Shown one piece after another: positions 1 through 9,311 of a stretch of 37,966 bases of DNA (its first letter is position 1; the number at the start of each line of letters is the position of its first letter). The translations under genes and the position numbers were made by a program. The notes under the pieces were generated by a model that saw only the letters and a program-made list of their open reading frames with translations, ran no database searches and was not told the origin of the DNA. The stretch comes from Chara braunii (lineage: Eukaryota; Streptophyta; Charophyceae; Charales; Characeae): assembly GCA_003427395.1 (NCBI GenBank), contig BFEA01000049.1:3038576-3076541 (forward strand), read 5' to 3'.

Positions 1-5
1 TATTA

Positions 6-432
6 TTTTTTTTTCTGTTTTTTTTTTTTTTTTTTCCAATTCGGTAAAGAATTTAGATGTAATGCTCAGGCAAATGTTGTTTATTTTATTTTTCTTCATA
101 ACATATTTTATTTTCGGAAGTTTTTGAGGTTCTTTTTTTTTTTTTTTTTTTTTTTTCCCCGCGCAGAATTGAACTCCGTGTTCGGTCCCATTCATTGAAC
201 GCGCGTGCATTCCATTCAATTTCTGAACGGAAAACCCGCGTTCAATGAACGCGCGGTTTCACAGACTACCCCGGGCTCATAAGGATGGGGTGTAGCCCCG
301 GGGGGGGCCTGAGGTCGGGCGAAAACTGTAATTAATATTGCAGTTTGGCCCAGGGGGTGCAGGCTGCGGCTGCACACCCCTTTTTTTTTTTTTTTTTTTT
401 TTTTTTTGGATTTTTTTTTTTTTTTTTTTTTT
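6..432. repeat. Poly-T tracts
   Basis: There are T homopolymer runs at about 6-35 (interrupted once), 133-156, 381-407 and 411-432. The last two follow a GC-rich hairpin (about 350-380). Such tracts could be the A-tails of retroposed sequences read on the minus strand, or simple slippage; nothing here decides between them. Reading frames across the tracts give only Phe/Lys runs and are artefacts. Confidence 0.8.
195..253. repeat. Short palindrome cluster
   Basis: Bases 237-253 form a perfect odd palindrome: 8-nt arms (cgcgttca and tgaacgcg) around a single A. The left part of this palindrome also pairs with 195-203, giving a 9-bp inverted repeat (195-203 with 237-245). A further hairpin with arms AAACTG and CAGTTT lies at about 325-347. 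These may be a repeat terminus or a structured non-coding segment; no element could be named. Confidence 0.5.
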
Positions 433-673
433 ACTTTTTTTGTTGGGGCCAGGGGTGCTGACCCCCGTCCCCCGGGACCCCGGGACCGGGGCTCAACAAC
501 CCTGGCTGCCTCCTTTTCTAGTGGACGCGGTCTTCGGAACTCGGAACAGTTTAGTATAGATATGTTAGTCCATGACAAACCTTGGGTTATACCAATGCAC
601 CAGGCAGGACTTTTTCCGACTGTCGGTAGAAATGAGAACTTTTAAAAGAAATTGAGCGAAGGAACTGACCGAG

Positions 674-1669
674 ATGCTGAATTGCCTTAGCCTAGACAAT
701 GTCTTTGTCCCTAGCCCTGTGCATTGGGGGATAATCTACAGAAATGTGGCAGTAAAGGAGACATTCCTGGAAGAGGTGAGAGAATTGTTCTACGACGAAG
801 AAAATGACTTCAGTGACGATGAAGAGAGGGACGAGATAGAGGATTGTGATGTTTTAGGTGGGGGACTTATTTAGGGAAAACTGAATGACCTGACGTTGTG
901 CAGGAAAGGAACAATGATTAAAGAACAGTTGCTAATGGACTGCACTTTCAAAGGATGGGAACCAAGGCGACTCGGAGGAGGGGTGAAAATGCCTATACCG
1001 GCGGAAAACGAATGGAGAGGAACCACGTGCGACGGGGTTGGGTTTGAAGTTGTCCCGGGGTTATCGTATGTCTGGATATAACGAATCTGAAATCCAATAA
1101 GGGAAGAGGAAGGCTGAGACGAGATAGCGGAGGACAAAGTGGAATCAGTCGGAACAGTCATTCTTTCCGAGAAAGGTTGACACTTGTTTTGCACCATGGT
1201 AGCAGTGGGACAAAATCCGATGTGGCTTCTGAGGGATGCGGAGACACTAACCCGGAAGGAGGGCAAAAGGTTCGCCAACGAAAGATGGGATGAGGTCGGT
1301 AGTAGGGTTGTGATGGGAGGATGGAAGGAACTTAAACCTCCCAGCCTGCGAACAACAGCTTGGGTGCATGAGTTCGTGACCAAGTGGTTTGGGGGTTTCG
1401 ACCACATTTTAGAAGTGGCTGACTCCATGAAAGAGACGCATATAGAGTGTATCTGGCTGACTGAGGAATTCTATAGGACCTCGTTGAAATACGGACCCTT
1501 CTACGGTGATAAAGCTTGGGAATTTTTCACCGTCCTGAGAATAGGTAAGTATGACCTCCTAGAGGTAGACGCGGCAGCCTGGGACGCCATAGTTAGCTGG
1601 GAGGCGACGACCGCTCCATCCTACATAGATGATGTTTTCAAACTATTTAAAGTACTGTGGTTCGATTAA
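674..1669 (+). pseudogene. Decayed unknown ORF, block 1
   Basis: One reading frame stays protein-like from 674 to 1669 but is broken by stops at 872-874 and 1079-1081 and by several more before 1184. The longest open part, 1184-1669, encodes about 160 residues, rich in Trp, Lys and Glu, and ends with a stop after a Leu-Trp-Phe-Asp tail. An acidic stretch (alternating Asp and Glu) lies at about 795-850. I do not recognise the family. The antisense frame at 871-1428 is open but Ser/Pro-rich and looks like a shadow. Position beside other retroelement remains suggests a retrotransposon accessory or gag-type protein; this is inference. Confidence 0.4.
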
Positions 1670-1925
1670 AAGGCCGGGAAATCGGACGCCGTGGGGAAAT
1701 CAAAGTGTGTGTGGGGGTGCATGTAGACTAGGGGGTAACATAAGATAGGGAGCATGTACATTAGTTTAGCAGGGCATGCGAGGAGATTAAAACAAGGAGA
1801 GGCGTCCGACCACTATGGGCGCAGGTGTGGATCGCAGGGCAGAAAAGAAGAACAAGGACATGAACGGGAAGGGAAACGGTAGGAGGATGAGCAGTTGCTG
1901 AAGAACGGGCTGTAATCCTCTTTGT

Positions 1926-2483
1926 TTGGGCTATGCAGGAAATCACCAAACAATGATGGCGGCGAGACGTGATCGGACGACACGCCAGCCCCGGTACCCC
2001 GGCCCGCCCTGGAATAACGGCAGAGGGTGGAAAGTGTCCCTTCCGTCAAGTTTCGAATTCGGGGGAATCGACATGGAGTGGCGGACCGTAACCTTGGGGA
2101 GGGACAACACCTTCATAATGGTGGAATGTTTGTGGACCGGGATGCGATTTAATCGAGGGCCTGGGGATGACCTGTACTCCAATTTGGAAGTAACCGGGAC
2201 TTTGCACCTACCCGAAATTGGTTGGCACTCGCTGGGAGTAGGGATAGCACAAGGTCACGAGCTGGCCCCGGTCTTTCGATGGGCCGCCCGGGTATTGACA
2301 CGGATAGGCCAATCGGTCAGGGGTAGGAGGAACGTGGGCTTACAGACCAGGGTGGAAGTAGGGAGCTGGTGGGAGTTTAGCGCACCGGCAACCCCGCTAA
2401 GATGTCGGGTCCCCCAATTCATGATAGACCTCACATCGTCGGGCGCCTCGCGAGGGCGCATGATCTGGCGGACTCTGCAATAG
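1926..2483 (+). CDS. Unknown ORF, about 185 aa
   Basis: This is an uninterrupted frame of about 185 codons, one of the longest + strand frames of the first 4 kb. The start could be the TTG-like codon at 1926 or an internal ATG near 1953. The product is Trp- and Gly-rich with a basic, Pro-rich N-terminus (Arg-Arg-Asp-Arg, then Pro-Arg-Tyr-Pro-Gly-Pro-Pro) followed by an apparently globular middle. No zinc knuckle, protease, RT or integrase motif is visible. Neighbouring blocks (1184-1669 and 2519-2749) have similar composition but lie in another frame, so all may be pieces of one frameshifted gene. Function unknown. Confidence 0.4.
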   Translation: MGYAGNHQTMMAARRDRTTRQPRYPGPPWNNGRGWKVSLPSSFEFGGIDMEWRTVTLGRDNTFIMVECLWTGMRFNRGPGDDLYSNLEVTGTLHLPEIGWHSLGVGIAQGHELAPVFRWAARVLTRIGQSVRGRRNVGLQTRVEVGSWWEFSAPATPLRCRVPQFMIDLTSSGASRGRMIWRTLQ

Positions 2484-2518
2484 TCTGGATTGATCACTTC
2501 CCCCCTTAAGCCATCGAG

Positions 2519-2749
2519 ATGTTCTATGACATCTCTGTGGAGCACGGGCTATTCTGGGGGAACTGGGCCCAGAAGTTGCTAGAGGTCATCAATATTCTGA
2601 TATTTGGGTTGCCGCGGTTAGCCTGCGCAGAATACGAGCACATAATTCGGAGAGAGATCGGGATAGGAGAGAGCTATCTAGCGGGGGTGGCTCAACTATT
2701 CGAGGAGCCTACCGAACCGAAAGGGCCACGGGGACAAGAGCGGGACTAG
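2519..2749 (+). pseudogene. Unknown short ORF after 1926-2483
   Basis: About 76 codons starting at an ATG 36 nt after the previous stop, in another frame. The protein has an aromatic N-terminal stretch, a Leu/Ile-rich segment and a charged, Pro-rich C-terminus. It looks like real coding sequence by composition, but I cannot name it. It may be the C-terminal part of the same protein as 1926-2483, separated by a frameshift and a stop. Confidence 0.3.
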
Positions 2750-3143
2750 CACCCGAAAGCAAGCGGGTATGGCAAATAAAGTATATTCCATTACGTATAG
2801 GGGCTCACAGCGTCGGACCCGGACAATAAAAAAAAACACCGCGGAATAGGGAAGGGGTAGATCCATGATAATTGCCATAACCCGGGGAGTTGAAAAGAAT
2901 ACTGACCGGGAAACCTTCCTCACGGAGTGCCCAACCAGAACTCCTGAGCGCCCGGCGCGACAAACTGAGGCACTCTAAACGAGCCTATCATAAGGGGAAC
3001 TAAGTTTTGTTCCTTAGCTCGATAGGGCATCAGGGCCGGCCACGGGATTTTTTTTCTAGGAAAAGCAATCAGAGGACGAAAATGGGGAGGAGGCTCCTCT
3101 CTAAATAAGATAAACTGAAGGGACAAGAGTCTATGAAACCTAA
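2750..3143. other. Unassigned spacer
   Basis: No supported gene is visible. The stretch has two A/T runs (about 2827-2837 and 3049-3057) and mixed-composition sequence between two coding-like blocks. It may be untranslated sequence of the decayed element. Confidence 0.3.
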
Positions 3144-3863
3144 ATGCCTCGAGCTGCCTGTGTCCTGGGGAATCCTCTGGTTTATGCAGATCTAGGCGAA
3201 ATGACAACGGAAGATGAGATAGACAATCGTAGAAGCGAGGGAGGACCAGGCTTAGGAGGCAGCGTCGTACGAAGTGAGGAGGGTCAGAAGGACAGAGAAT
3301 CGATAAATCCGGATGGTACCAAGGGGAATAGGAAAAAAATCTCCTCAGGGGAAAACTCGAAAAAGGCCGGGGGAAGCAAGTAAGAGACCCAGGAGACTAG
3401 GGAGATAAGAAATAACGATAGGATAAGCCCCCAGAATTCAGATGGAGCTGTATCTAAGAAGGTGAGAATCACCGACGCAAGGCGCAAACTAGCAGAAATA
3501 GAGAAGAGAACCGCAGAGTAGAAGGCAAGATTGATCGAGGAGATGATGACTGGGAACGAGGGGAACCTCCCGCAGGAAGAACCGCGGGACGAACGGAAGG
3601 CCAGCTGAGGCGGTATTGGGCAAGGTGATAAGGATAGTAACCGTGGAGGAACACCTAGCAAGACGTTGGCCTTGCTTAAGGAAGGGGAGATCATAGATCT
3701 GACCAGCAAGACTGGCGACAAGGTAAAAAGGGGGATCGAAAGTCTACATGAACGCGTGCTCGGAGTGGACAATAAGATTGAAAGGGTGGAGAGCGCGTTG
3801 TCGTACCAAATACCCTTACAAGGGTATTTGGCGTGCTTCACGCAAGTTACGGATGAGAGTTGA
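3144..3863 (+). pseudogene. Decayed charged coiled-coil ORF (gag-like)
   Basis: One frame runs from the ATG at 3144 to the TGA ending at 3863, with three internal stops (3381-3383, 3519-3521 and 3606-3608). The product is hydrophilic, full of Lys, Glu, Arg and Ser. Two regions have heptad-like charge patterns: about 3460-3540, and 3700-3800 around the segment Lys-Ile-Glu-Arg-Val-Glu. This resembles the charged N-terminal part of plant gypsy gag proteins, but no zinc knuckle is present. The frame runs into the terminal palindrome of family Y copy D at 3806-3831, so the last 20 or so codons come from the inserted repeat and not from the original gene. Confidence 0.4.
3806..3831. repeat. Family Y terminal palindrome, copy D
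   Basis: Perfect 12-bp arms (CCAAATACCCTT and AAGGGTATTTGG) around AC. Equivalent palindromes occur at 17818-17843, 29639-29664 and 32269-32294. Confidence 0.85.
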
Positions 3864-4201
3864 GTCCCGCCCGGATGAGGGGCGCTCACGGTATATCGAC
3901 GACGGGGTGCAACCCTAAGTGACCAGGGTGTGCGCGGCATCATAGGCCAGTAGGACGTGTGGGCCCTCGCCGCTTTTAAAGTTCTTGTGTTCCTAGTGCT
4001 TATTTTTGTATATATATATAATTATTTATTTCTGGTTTTATTTTTTTTCGGATGTTTTTGACTCGGCACCTGGCTCCGATACGGTGTTGTCGGGCACTGA
4101 TGGCCGACACGGCAGTCGAGGACCTTGGGTGCGCGCCCTTCAAGTTGGCCCACGGCGTAGGAGAAAAGGGTGAGTGGCGAGGGTCAGGCGATGCGGTGCA
4201 T

Positions 4202-4220
4202 CATCCNCCCCCCCCCCCCA
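4202..4220. other. Ambiguous base in poly-C tract
   Basis: An N at 4207 begins a run of C. The true length of the tract is uncertain in the assembly. Confidence 0.9.
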
Positions 4221-4849
4221 CCATCTGCCGTGAGAGGTTTGAGTGTGAGCGTGCCCGCTGGGGCACGTAAGATGGTGAACTATGCCTGAGCGGGGCGGGG
4301 CCGGAGGGTATCCGTGGGAGACTGCCGCATTTTTCATTGTGCAGCAGGCTGTCCCAGTAGCAGGCTAGATTGAACCCACCTCCACTTTGGCCTTCAAAGT
4401 TCTCATTTGGGATGCTACTGCCACTAAGATCTGCACTAAGGGCCGCTTCACCCAGGCTCGTGCTGCTGGCTTAGCAGCGGGTCCGCGCCCCCCTACTCGA
4501 TGCAAGAACCAGCGGCCACCGGCCTCCAGGGCTGATTGATTCAGCAGATGAGTTGCCGATCACTCCTTAGCGGATTTCCACTTCCGTGGCCACCGGCCTC
4601 CAGCCTGTGTCAGTCGTTGTCTGTTACAGTGCTCGACTTAGTGCACCTAATTGCGGAGGAGATGAGGTAGGCAGCGGAGCTGACGAGTGTGGGCGGTTGT
4701 AAGCAGGGAGGAATGAACCTGGATGAAAGATTGGGCGGCGTGTAGTCGAGGATGAGGACGGATAGATGACAATAGCAGAGGAGAGGAGGCGATGGGGACA
4801 GAAAGCGCCTAGCGCTCTCAATACTTAACGGATTTTGGCAAACTAAGAG

Positions 4850-5345
4850 CCGAATCCGAGGTTTTTGGCCTGGGCGAACGTCGTGGCGGGGTTAGTTTTG
4901 GCGATGGGTTAGTGAGTTAGCCGATATGAGAAGATGGGCTGCGCCAAACTTTGGAGGAGAGACGTATGAAGAGAGAGAGAGAAGACATACCGAAGTCGAT
5001 TATGAATAGGATCGAGAAAACAGAAAGGTCGTTTTAGTGTTTTGAGATCGGGCGAATCTACTGGTAAGGTTAGTTTTGGCAATCGATTAGTCGAATAAGA
5101 GGTAAGTGAGAAAGGCATCGCGCGGGGATATAGAGGAATGTAGAAAATGGCTATGGCCAGGTTGAAAAGCCTGTAGCTCGCCCATTTCTTAACGAAATCG
5201 GGCGGGTCAGAGTGTTGGACGGGGGTTTTCAGGGATGGGGACCCCGATTTTGAAGATAAAATTAATAGAAAATTAGTAAAACAGGAGTTAGTAGAAAAAG
5301 TGTTGTGCAGAGATGGCGGGAAGGAGAAAGTAGCGGGCTGCGAAA
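4850..5345 (+). repeat. Degenerate internal units of Y copy D
   Basis: About three diverged units of roughly 165-180 bp. Each has a hairpin, a G-rich segment with CGGGCG or GGGGACCCCGATT, then several AGTTAGT-like words and a GCAGAGATGGCG-like word. The clearest hairpin is 5179-5188 pairing with 5194-5204 (one-base bulge) around ttaac. Related units are at 31290-31660, 33420-33960 and, inverted, at 15860-16100. Confidence 0.5.
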
Positions 5346-5760
5346 TGCAGAACTTCGGCATCTTTGAACGGATTTGGGCAAGAACGAGGGCTGAGTAGGA
5401 GTCTTTGCCATCTCGATGCGGATGACGGGGTTAAATTCCTCGTTGTGATTGTGACCTTGGCACCATGGGATTGATAACCTGCGCGGACCACTATAAAAGG
5501 AAATCGAGAGAGTGACGAAAAGGACGTGGATGGGATTGAGGTGGAGGAAGAGTCGTGGCAGAGGCGGGAAAGAGTCAGTATAACTAGCGGGAAGAAGTTA
5601 AAAATGAGGGTGAGAACAAGTCGACGGGGAGGAACGACTAGCGCAGTCACTGGCAGGCGGAGCAAGTATAACGAGAAAGAGAAGAAAAACTTACCCGGCA
5701 GTAGTAGAATGACTAACAGTAGCGCATACTTCCATGATCTACTAAAAGATTCCTTCACGT

Positions 5761-6646
5761 TTACATATAAATTGGCTGCTCAGTTGATGCACACAAGAAG
5801 TGGTTGAGTTGTATACATGAGCTCCAATCAAGCGACCTTTCCTGTTTGCACCATTGGTCGATACTCCGTGGTGTGTCTAGTACGCCACACACTTAGCCGA
5901 GCTGTCGGCCAAGTTCATTGAAGAAGGAGAAATCATAGAGAGAGGGTGTGCAGGGAAGGTAGGGTGATAGTGGAAGCAAGGGAGGAGGTGATCATCCCTC
6001 CCTTAACTCGATACTCCGAAAGCGCGGGTATTTGGATGGTTTTGCAGGAAGGGGTATTCATACACAGGGAGGGGGAGTGATTTGCCTGACACAGCAAGGG
6101 TCGATAAGTTGAGATCTACACTGTCATCACGAAGTGAGGCTACTTAGAAGCTGACTTTAGTATCCCTCATACCACTACCGCCCGTTTGAGCTTTGTCCAA
6201 CGTAATGCATGCTGAGCACACAGGCGGTTGTTGCCATGAGTTAGAGCAACATGTGCCTCGCGGATCAGTCTGTGATTCAATGATTTTACCCATGCATTTC
6301 AGAATCTGGTTGGCACCTTTGGGCATGGAATAGCCTGTGTATTTGGACAAGAGTGGCCACTCCAGACATTATTGTTTGCAAGGAGGTTGCTGTTGCGATC
6401 CGAAGGACAACCAAGGAGTCGTTATGAAGTTGAAGGTCAACAGTTGGATTTCGGTTGACCGAACTGCCTTGCATCCTGTCGCTACGCATTCGCAATCGTC
6501 GCCATTAAGCGCAACCATCCGAGGTAATATGGTGACAGGCTGATCAGGGAGCGGATGTGGCGATTTTGAGAAGTGATCAAGCTGCGAGGAGGGAGGTTAT
6601 TGTCGCAGAAAGTAGGGAAGTTATGGAAGGAGGCTACCATTGTGGA
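5761..6646. other. Unassigned region between Y and X
   Basis: No retroelement motif was seen. Balanced composition, no long tandem repeat. One possible antisense exon (6144-6350) is listed separately. The last 100 bases share blocks with the flank upstream of X copy 2, so part of this belongs to X. Confidence 0.3.
6144..6350 (-). CDS. Possible exon, Cys-containing, unknown
   Basis: An antisense frame of 68 codons has a protein-like composition: a Lys/Gly/Asn-rich start, then a Cys cluster (Cys-Cys, then Cys-x2-Cys about 12 residues later) and a short tail to a stop. Codon and residue use differ from the Ser/Pro-rich shadows elsewhere. The overlapping frame at 6286-6495 may be a shadow. I do not recognise the family, and no clear splice sites could be assigned. 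This is a weak candidate for a host exon. Confidence 0.2.
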   Translation of the reverse strand: MSKYTGYSMPKGANQILKCMGKIIESQTDPRGTCCSNSWQQPPVCSACITLDKAQTGGSGMRDTKVSF

Positions 6647-6918
6647 CTTGGAGGGTCGCCAGGGAAGTTAACAATTATCATTTGGATTTCGATTTGACCA
6701 GCCTGTTGCGAGTTTTGGTTTCCATTGCAGGGCCCTCAGGCGCATGAAGATTACAAGGCCCTCTCTAGTGAGTTGAGTCAGTCCCTCTCTTGTATCTCGA
6801 GCGTTTGAAACCCCTTATTTTCTGCCTTTCTTACTCTCAATCTAATCCTGTTCTGAGAGGAAGGCGGCAGGCGGGATTGCAACCCGTAGGACCGCAACCA
6901 GACTCTGTGGGGAGTCAA

Positions 6919-6975
6919 CCCACCGATTGCGGGAGCTCTGCCGGAACTCAGGAGGAGTTCTGGAGGCAGGGAACT
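6919..6975 (+). repeat. 57-nt identical core of X, copy 1
   Basis: These 57 bases are identical in X copy 2 (13759-13815, minus strand) and X copy 3 (35531-35587), although the flanks differ by many changes. The block folds on itself: GAACTC pairs with GAGTTC, and CTGCC with GGCAG outside that. A GGTAA word follows in all three copies. Confidence 0.85.
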
Positions 6976-7248
6976 GGGAGGTAAAGATTTCGTTCTCCTT
7001 TTATAAACCCAGCTATAACCATTTATCTGTATTCCTTGATTACGTTTGATTGCGTATATTGAGTGCACCCCTACTTTGATTTCCAGTTTGACTTTCAGGA
7101 CTTAAACCAGACTAAGTACAGGAATGTATGCGCAATGTCAGTTTCAGTTTTATTGATTGCGTGAAAACAAATTGCAAAAAGGGATTGCATCACGCGGAAG
7201 ATTGGGAGGAGGACAATTTTGTCTGATGTTTGGCTGGGTTATTTAAGA

Positions 7249-7944
7249 CTGGGAAGTCCCCATAAGTTTGGGGAGGCCCGATGTTGTGCTCAGTTTGAAT
7301 TGTTTGGAGAATCAGACAAGTCACATAAGTTTTGGTGGTTCGATTGCTCTAACTTGTGAGGGCTGTCTGTGGTTGACTTTTCAGGAGCCAAGCATGTCCC
7401 ATAAGTTTGGGTTTCTTTTGTTTTCTTTGGTTCTGAACGAGGAGGTCTGAGCACGTCCCATAAGTTTGAGTGGCTCAGCCTCTTACTGCTTTGGCTTTAA
7501 GAAGAATGAACCAGACGGAGGACCAGACATGTTCCACAAGTTTGGGTGGTTTTGGTCCAATGTCTCGCACATGCTGGAACCCAAAAGTTATAAAGTGACT
7601 ATACTTTATTACTATCTTATTTAAGAACAGGCTTGTCAGACAGGGTCCCATAAGTTTGGGTGGTCTAACTATAACATATCACTAACTGAAGAGAGTACTA
7701 ATTAAGAATAAACTTATGGTACGAAGGGGCAGACTGAATCTTGAGTTGAAGATGATCGGTTCAGTTATACGCTACCTTAAAAGACTGAGTGCAGACAATT
7801 ATATAAAGTTGGGATATTTAAATAGTTCAGGGCGATTAGGGTGGCCTAGTCACATGCTCAAAGAAGAGAAAAGTTGTTGTGCCATGTGTTTGTGTATACT
7901 CCATGACAGAGCTAGACATGTTCCATAAGTTTGGGTGGTCTAGC
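7249..7944 (+). repeat. Hairpin array, X copy 1
   Basis: Seven copies of a loop close to TCCCATAAGTTTGGGTGG, each flanked by different but complementary arms. Clear cases: 7447-7452 with 7473-7478 (CTGAGC/GCTCAG); 7520-7525 with 7553-7558 (GGACCA/TGGTCC); 7635-7641 with 7663-7669 (one G-U pair); 7911-7917 with 7938-7944 (GCTAGAC/GTCTAGC). Weaker ones are centred near 7262, 7328 and 7402. An inner CCC/GGG stem closes the loop ATAAGTTT. Confidence 0.8.
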
Positions 7945-8239
7945 TTTATGACTTATGTAAGTTGGGTATAAAAGGATAGATCATTTGAAAGACTACGAAC
8001 TATTGTTTGATAAGGTTGCCCTTGAGATGGTGAGAGTACTTATCTTTGTGGTTTGACCTGCATGTGACTGAGTGAGGCTACTACTTAGTCTAAGTTTCAG
8101 TTTGATAGGTAGTTGCTTTAGTTGCTCGCCACGTGCTAGAGCCATAAGAGTTAGTTTCAATACCTGCATTTTCTGAGCTAAGTTTATTTTTACTAAGGTC
8201 AATTTCTCCATTTTTTTAGATCTTTTATTATACTTGGTC

Positions 8240-8800
8240 TTGTATAAATCTTGGTAAGCCACTTTCTCTACGGGAAGCGCTGCCGAAATTTCTACAAAAC
8301 CAAGGAGTTAGTCAAATTTTATCTTTTCAAAGTTCAGTTTGTTTGACTTTTATATATGACTTATTAAAAATTTGGAGAGTCTCCTTTACTAAAGGGAGTG
8401 CTGCCCAAATTTTTGCTAATTCAGGGAGTTAGATAAAATTAGACCTTGGAAGTCAAAGTCATTTTAAATTCTGAATTTAGCTTTGTATAAATTTTGGTAA
8501 GCTACTTTCTCTACGGGAAGCGCTGCCGAAATTTCTGCAAATCCAAGGAGTTAGTAAAAATTTGACTTATCAAAAGTTCAACTTGTGTGATTTTGATATA
8601 TGGCTTAGTAAAAATCTGGGAAATCTCATTTTCTAAAAGGAGTGCTGCCCAAATTTTTACTAATTCAGGGAGTTTGACAAAATCTAACTTTGAAAAGTTG
8701 AAGATTATTTCTGTTTTCATATTCATGCTGATATAAACTCTGGAAAGACACTTTTCCTACGGGAAGCGCTACTGAAATTTTCCTAGTTTACAGGAGATAG
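8240..8800 (+). repeat. Alternating 122-bp units, X copy 1
   Basis: Five units start near 8251, 8370, 8492, 8615 and 8736, alternating type a (with GGGAAGCGCTGCCGAAA) and type b (with GGGAGTGCTGCCCAAAT). In each, an AAATTTGG-like arm pairs with a CCAAATTT-like arm and encloses a smaller hairpin, for example CCTTTA/TAAAGG near 8382-8394. X copy 2 has about three units at 12060-12400. Confidence 0.7.
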
Positions 8801-8816
8801 ATTATATTTTGACAGG

Positions 8817-8834
8817 TGACGACTCTGGCGATCC
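8817..8834 (+). promoter_or_regulatory. Primer-binding-site-like sequence, X copy 1
   Basis: TGACGACTCTGGCGATCC lies two bases after the LTR-like end TTTTGACA. Copy 2 has TGGCGATTCTGGCGATTC at the same place (12023-12040, minus). The consensus TGGCGACTC resembles the tRNA-Arg type primer site of plant Tat/Ogre gypsy elements. The tRNA match was not computed. Confidence 0.5.
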
Positions 8835-9174
8835 ACTCTGTATAGGGGAGATTCTGCTATAGGTTTACCTTTCTTTGGGCACTGACTGGGATATAGACCT
8901 AGGTTTGGCTATAAGGAGAGTCTTGAGTGAGGACGTGTCATGGGGATTTGATCTCCATACATTGACCTGTCTTATAATACAGGTCTTCTTTAAACATTCG
9001 CTCCGGAGTTTGGACTAATTTTAGCTTGATCCTACAAGGATCATCTTCTGTTATCACTGATAACATGTCGGTTGGTCGATCGCCGACTTGTCGGCTCACG
9101 ACACAACTTTGCTTACACCTGTACCTGAATTCGATTGCCTTAGCCCTGAGATTTGATATGTTTCTTTGAGGGTT

Positions 9175-9276
9175 TTAAACCACCACTACCTCCGAGCCTC
9201 TTTTTGCCTACCCTGATTTTCACTGCGCACCGAGTTTGGTCGAGCCGGACCAGTTTCATCTAAGAAAGAACAAGGG

Positions 9277-9311
<35 letters not shown>

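Larger units (their letters stand above)
3799..5760 (+). mobile_element. Family Y repeat, copy D
   Basis: The start aligns with Y copies B and C: TGTCG, then a palindrome, then a segment ending GCAAGT. Later blocks also match: 4080-4140 with 30340-30400 (a segment reading CAGTCGAGGACCTTG or close), 4340-4530 with 30440-30600, 4230-4260 with 33060-33090, and 4660-5340 with 33250-33960. It carries no open pol-type frame. Order and orientation are the same in all copies. The 3' limit is approximate. It inserted into, or arose beside, the coding remnant at 3144-3863. Confidence 0.65.
6695..8814 (+). repeat. LTR-like body of X copy 1
   Basis: The body begins TGACC (TGACACCC in copy 2) and ends TTTTGACA, immediately before the primer-binding-like sequence. 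Its length is about 2.1 kb. It holds the 57-nt conserved core, a hairpin array and a dimeric 122-bp array. A TATAAAC box at about 7002, shared in position by all three copies, could be a promoter element; this is unproven. Confidence 0.5.

Noticed and set aside
871-1428. Minus-strand frame of 185 codons
   Set aside because: Ser/Pro-rich antisense of a more protein-like + strand frame; treated as a shadow.
8817-8834. Part of a tRNA gene
   Set aside because: Only the 3'-end complement is present; no D, anticodon or T arms can be drawn around it.
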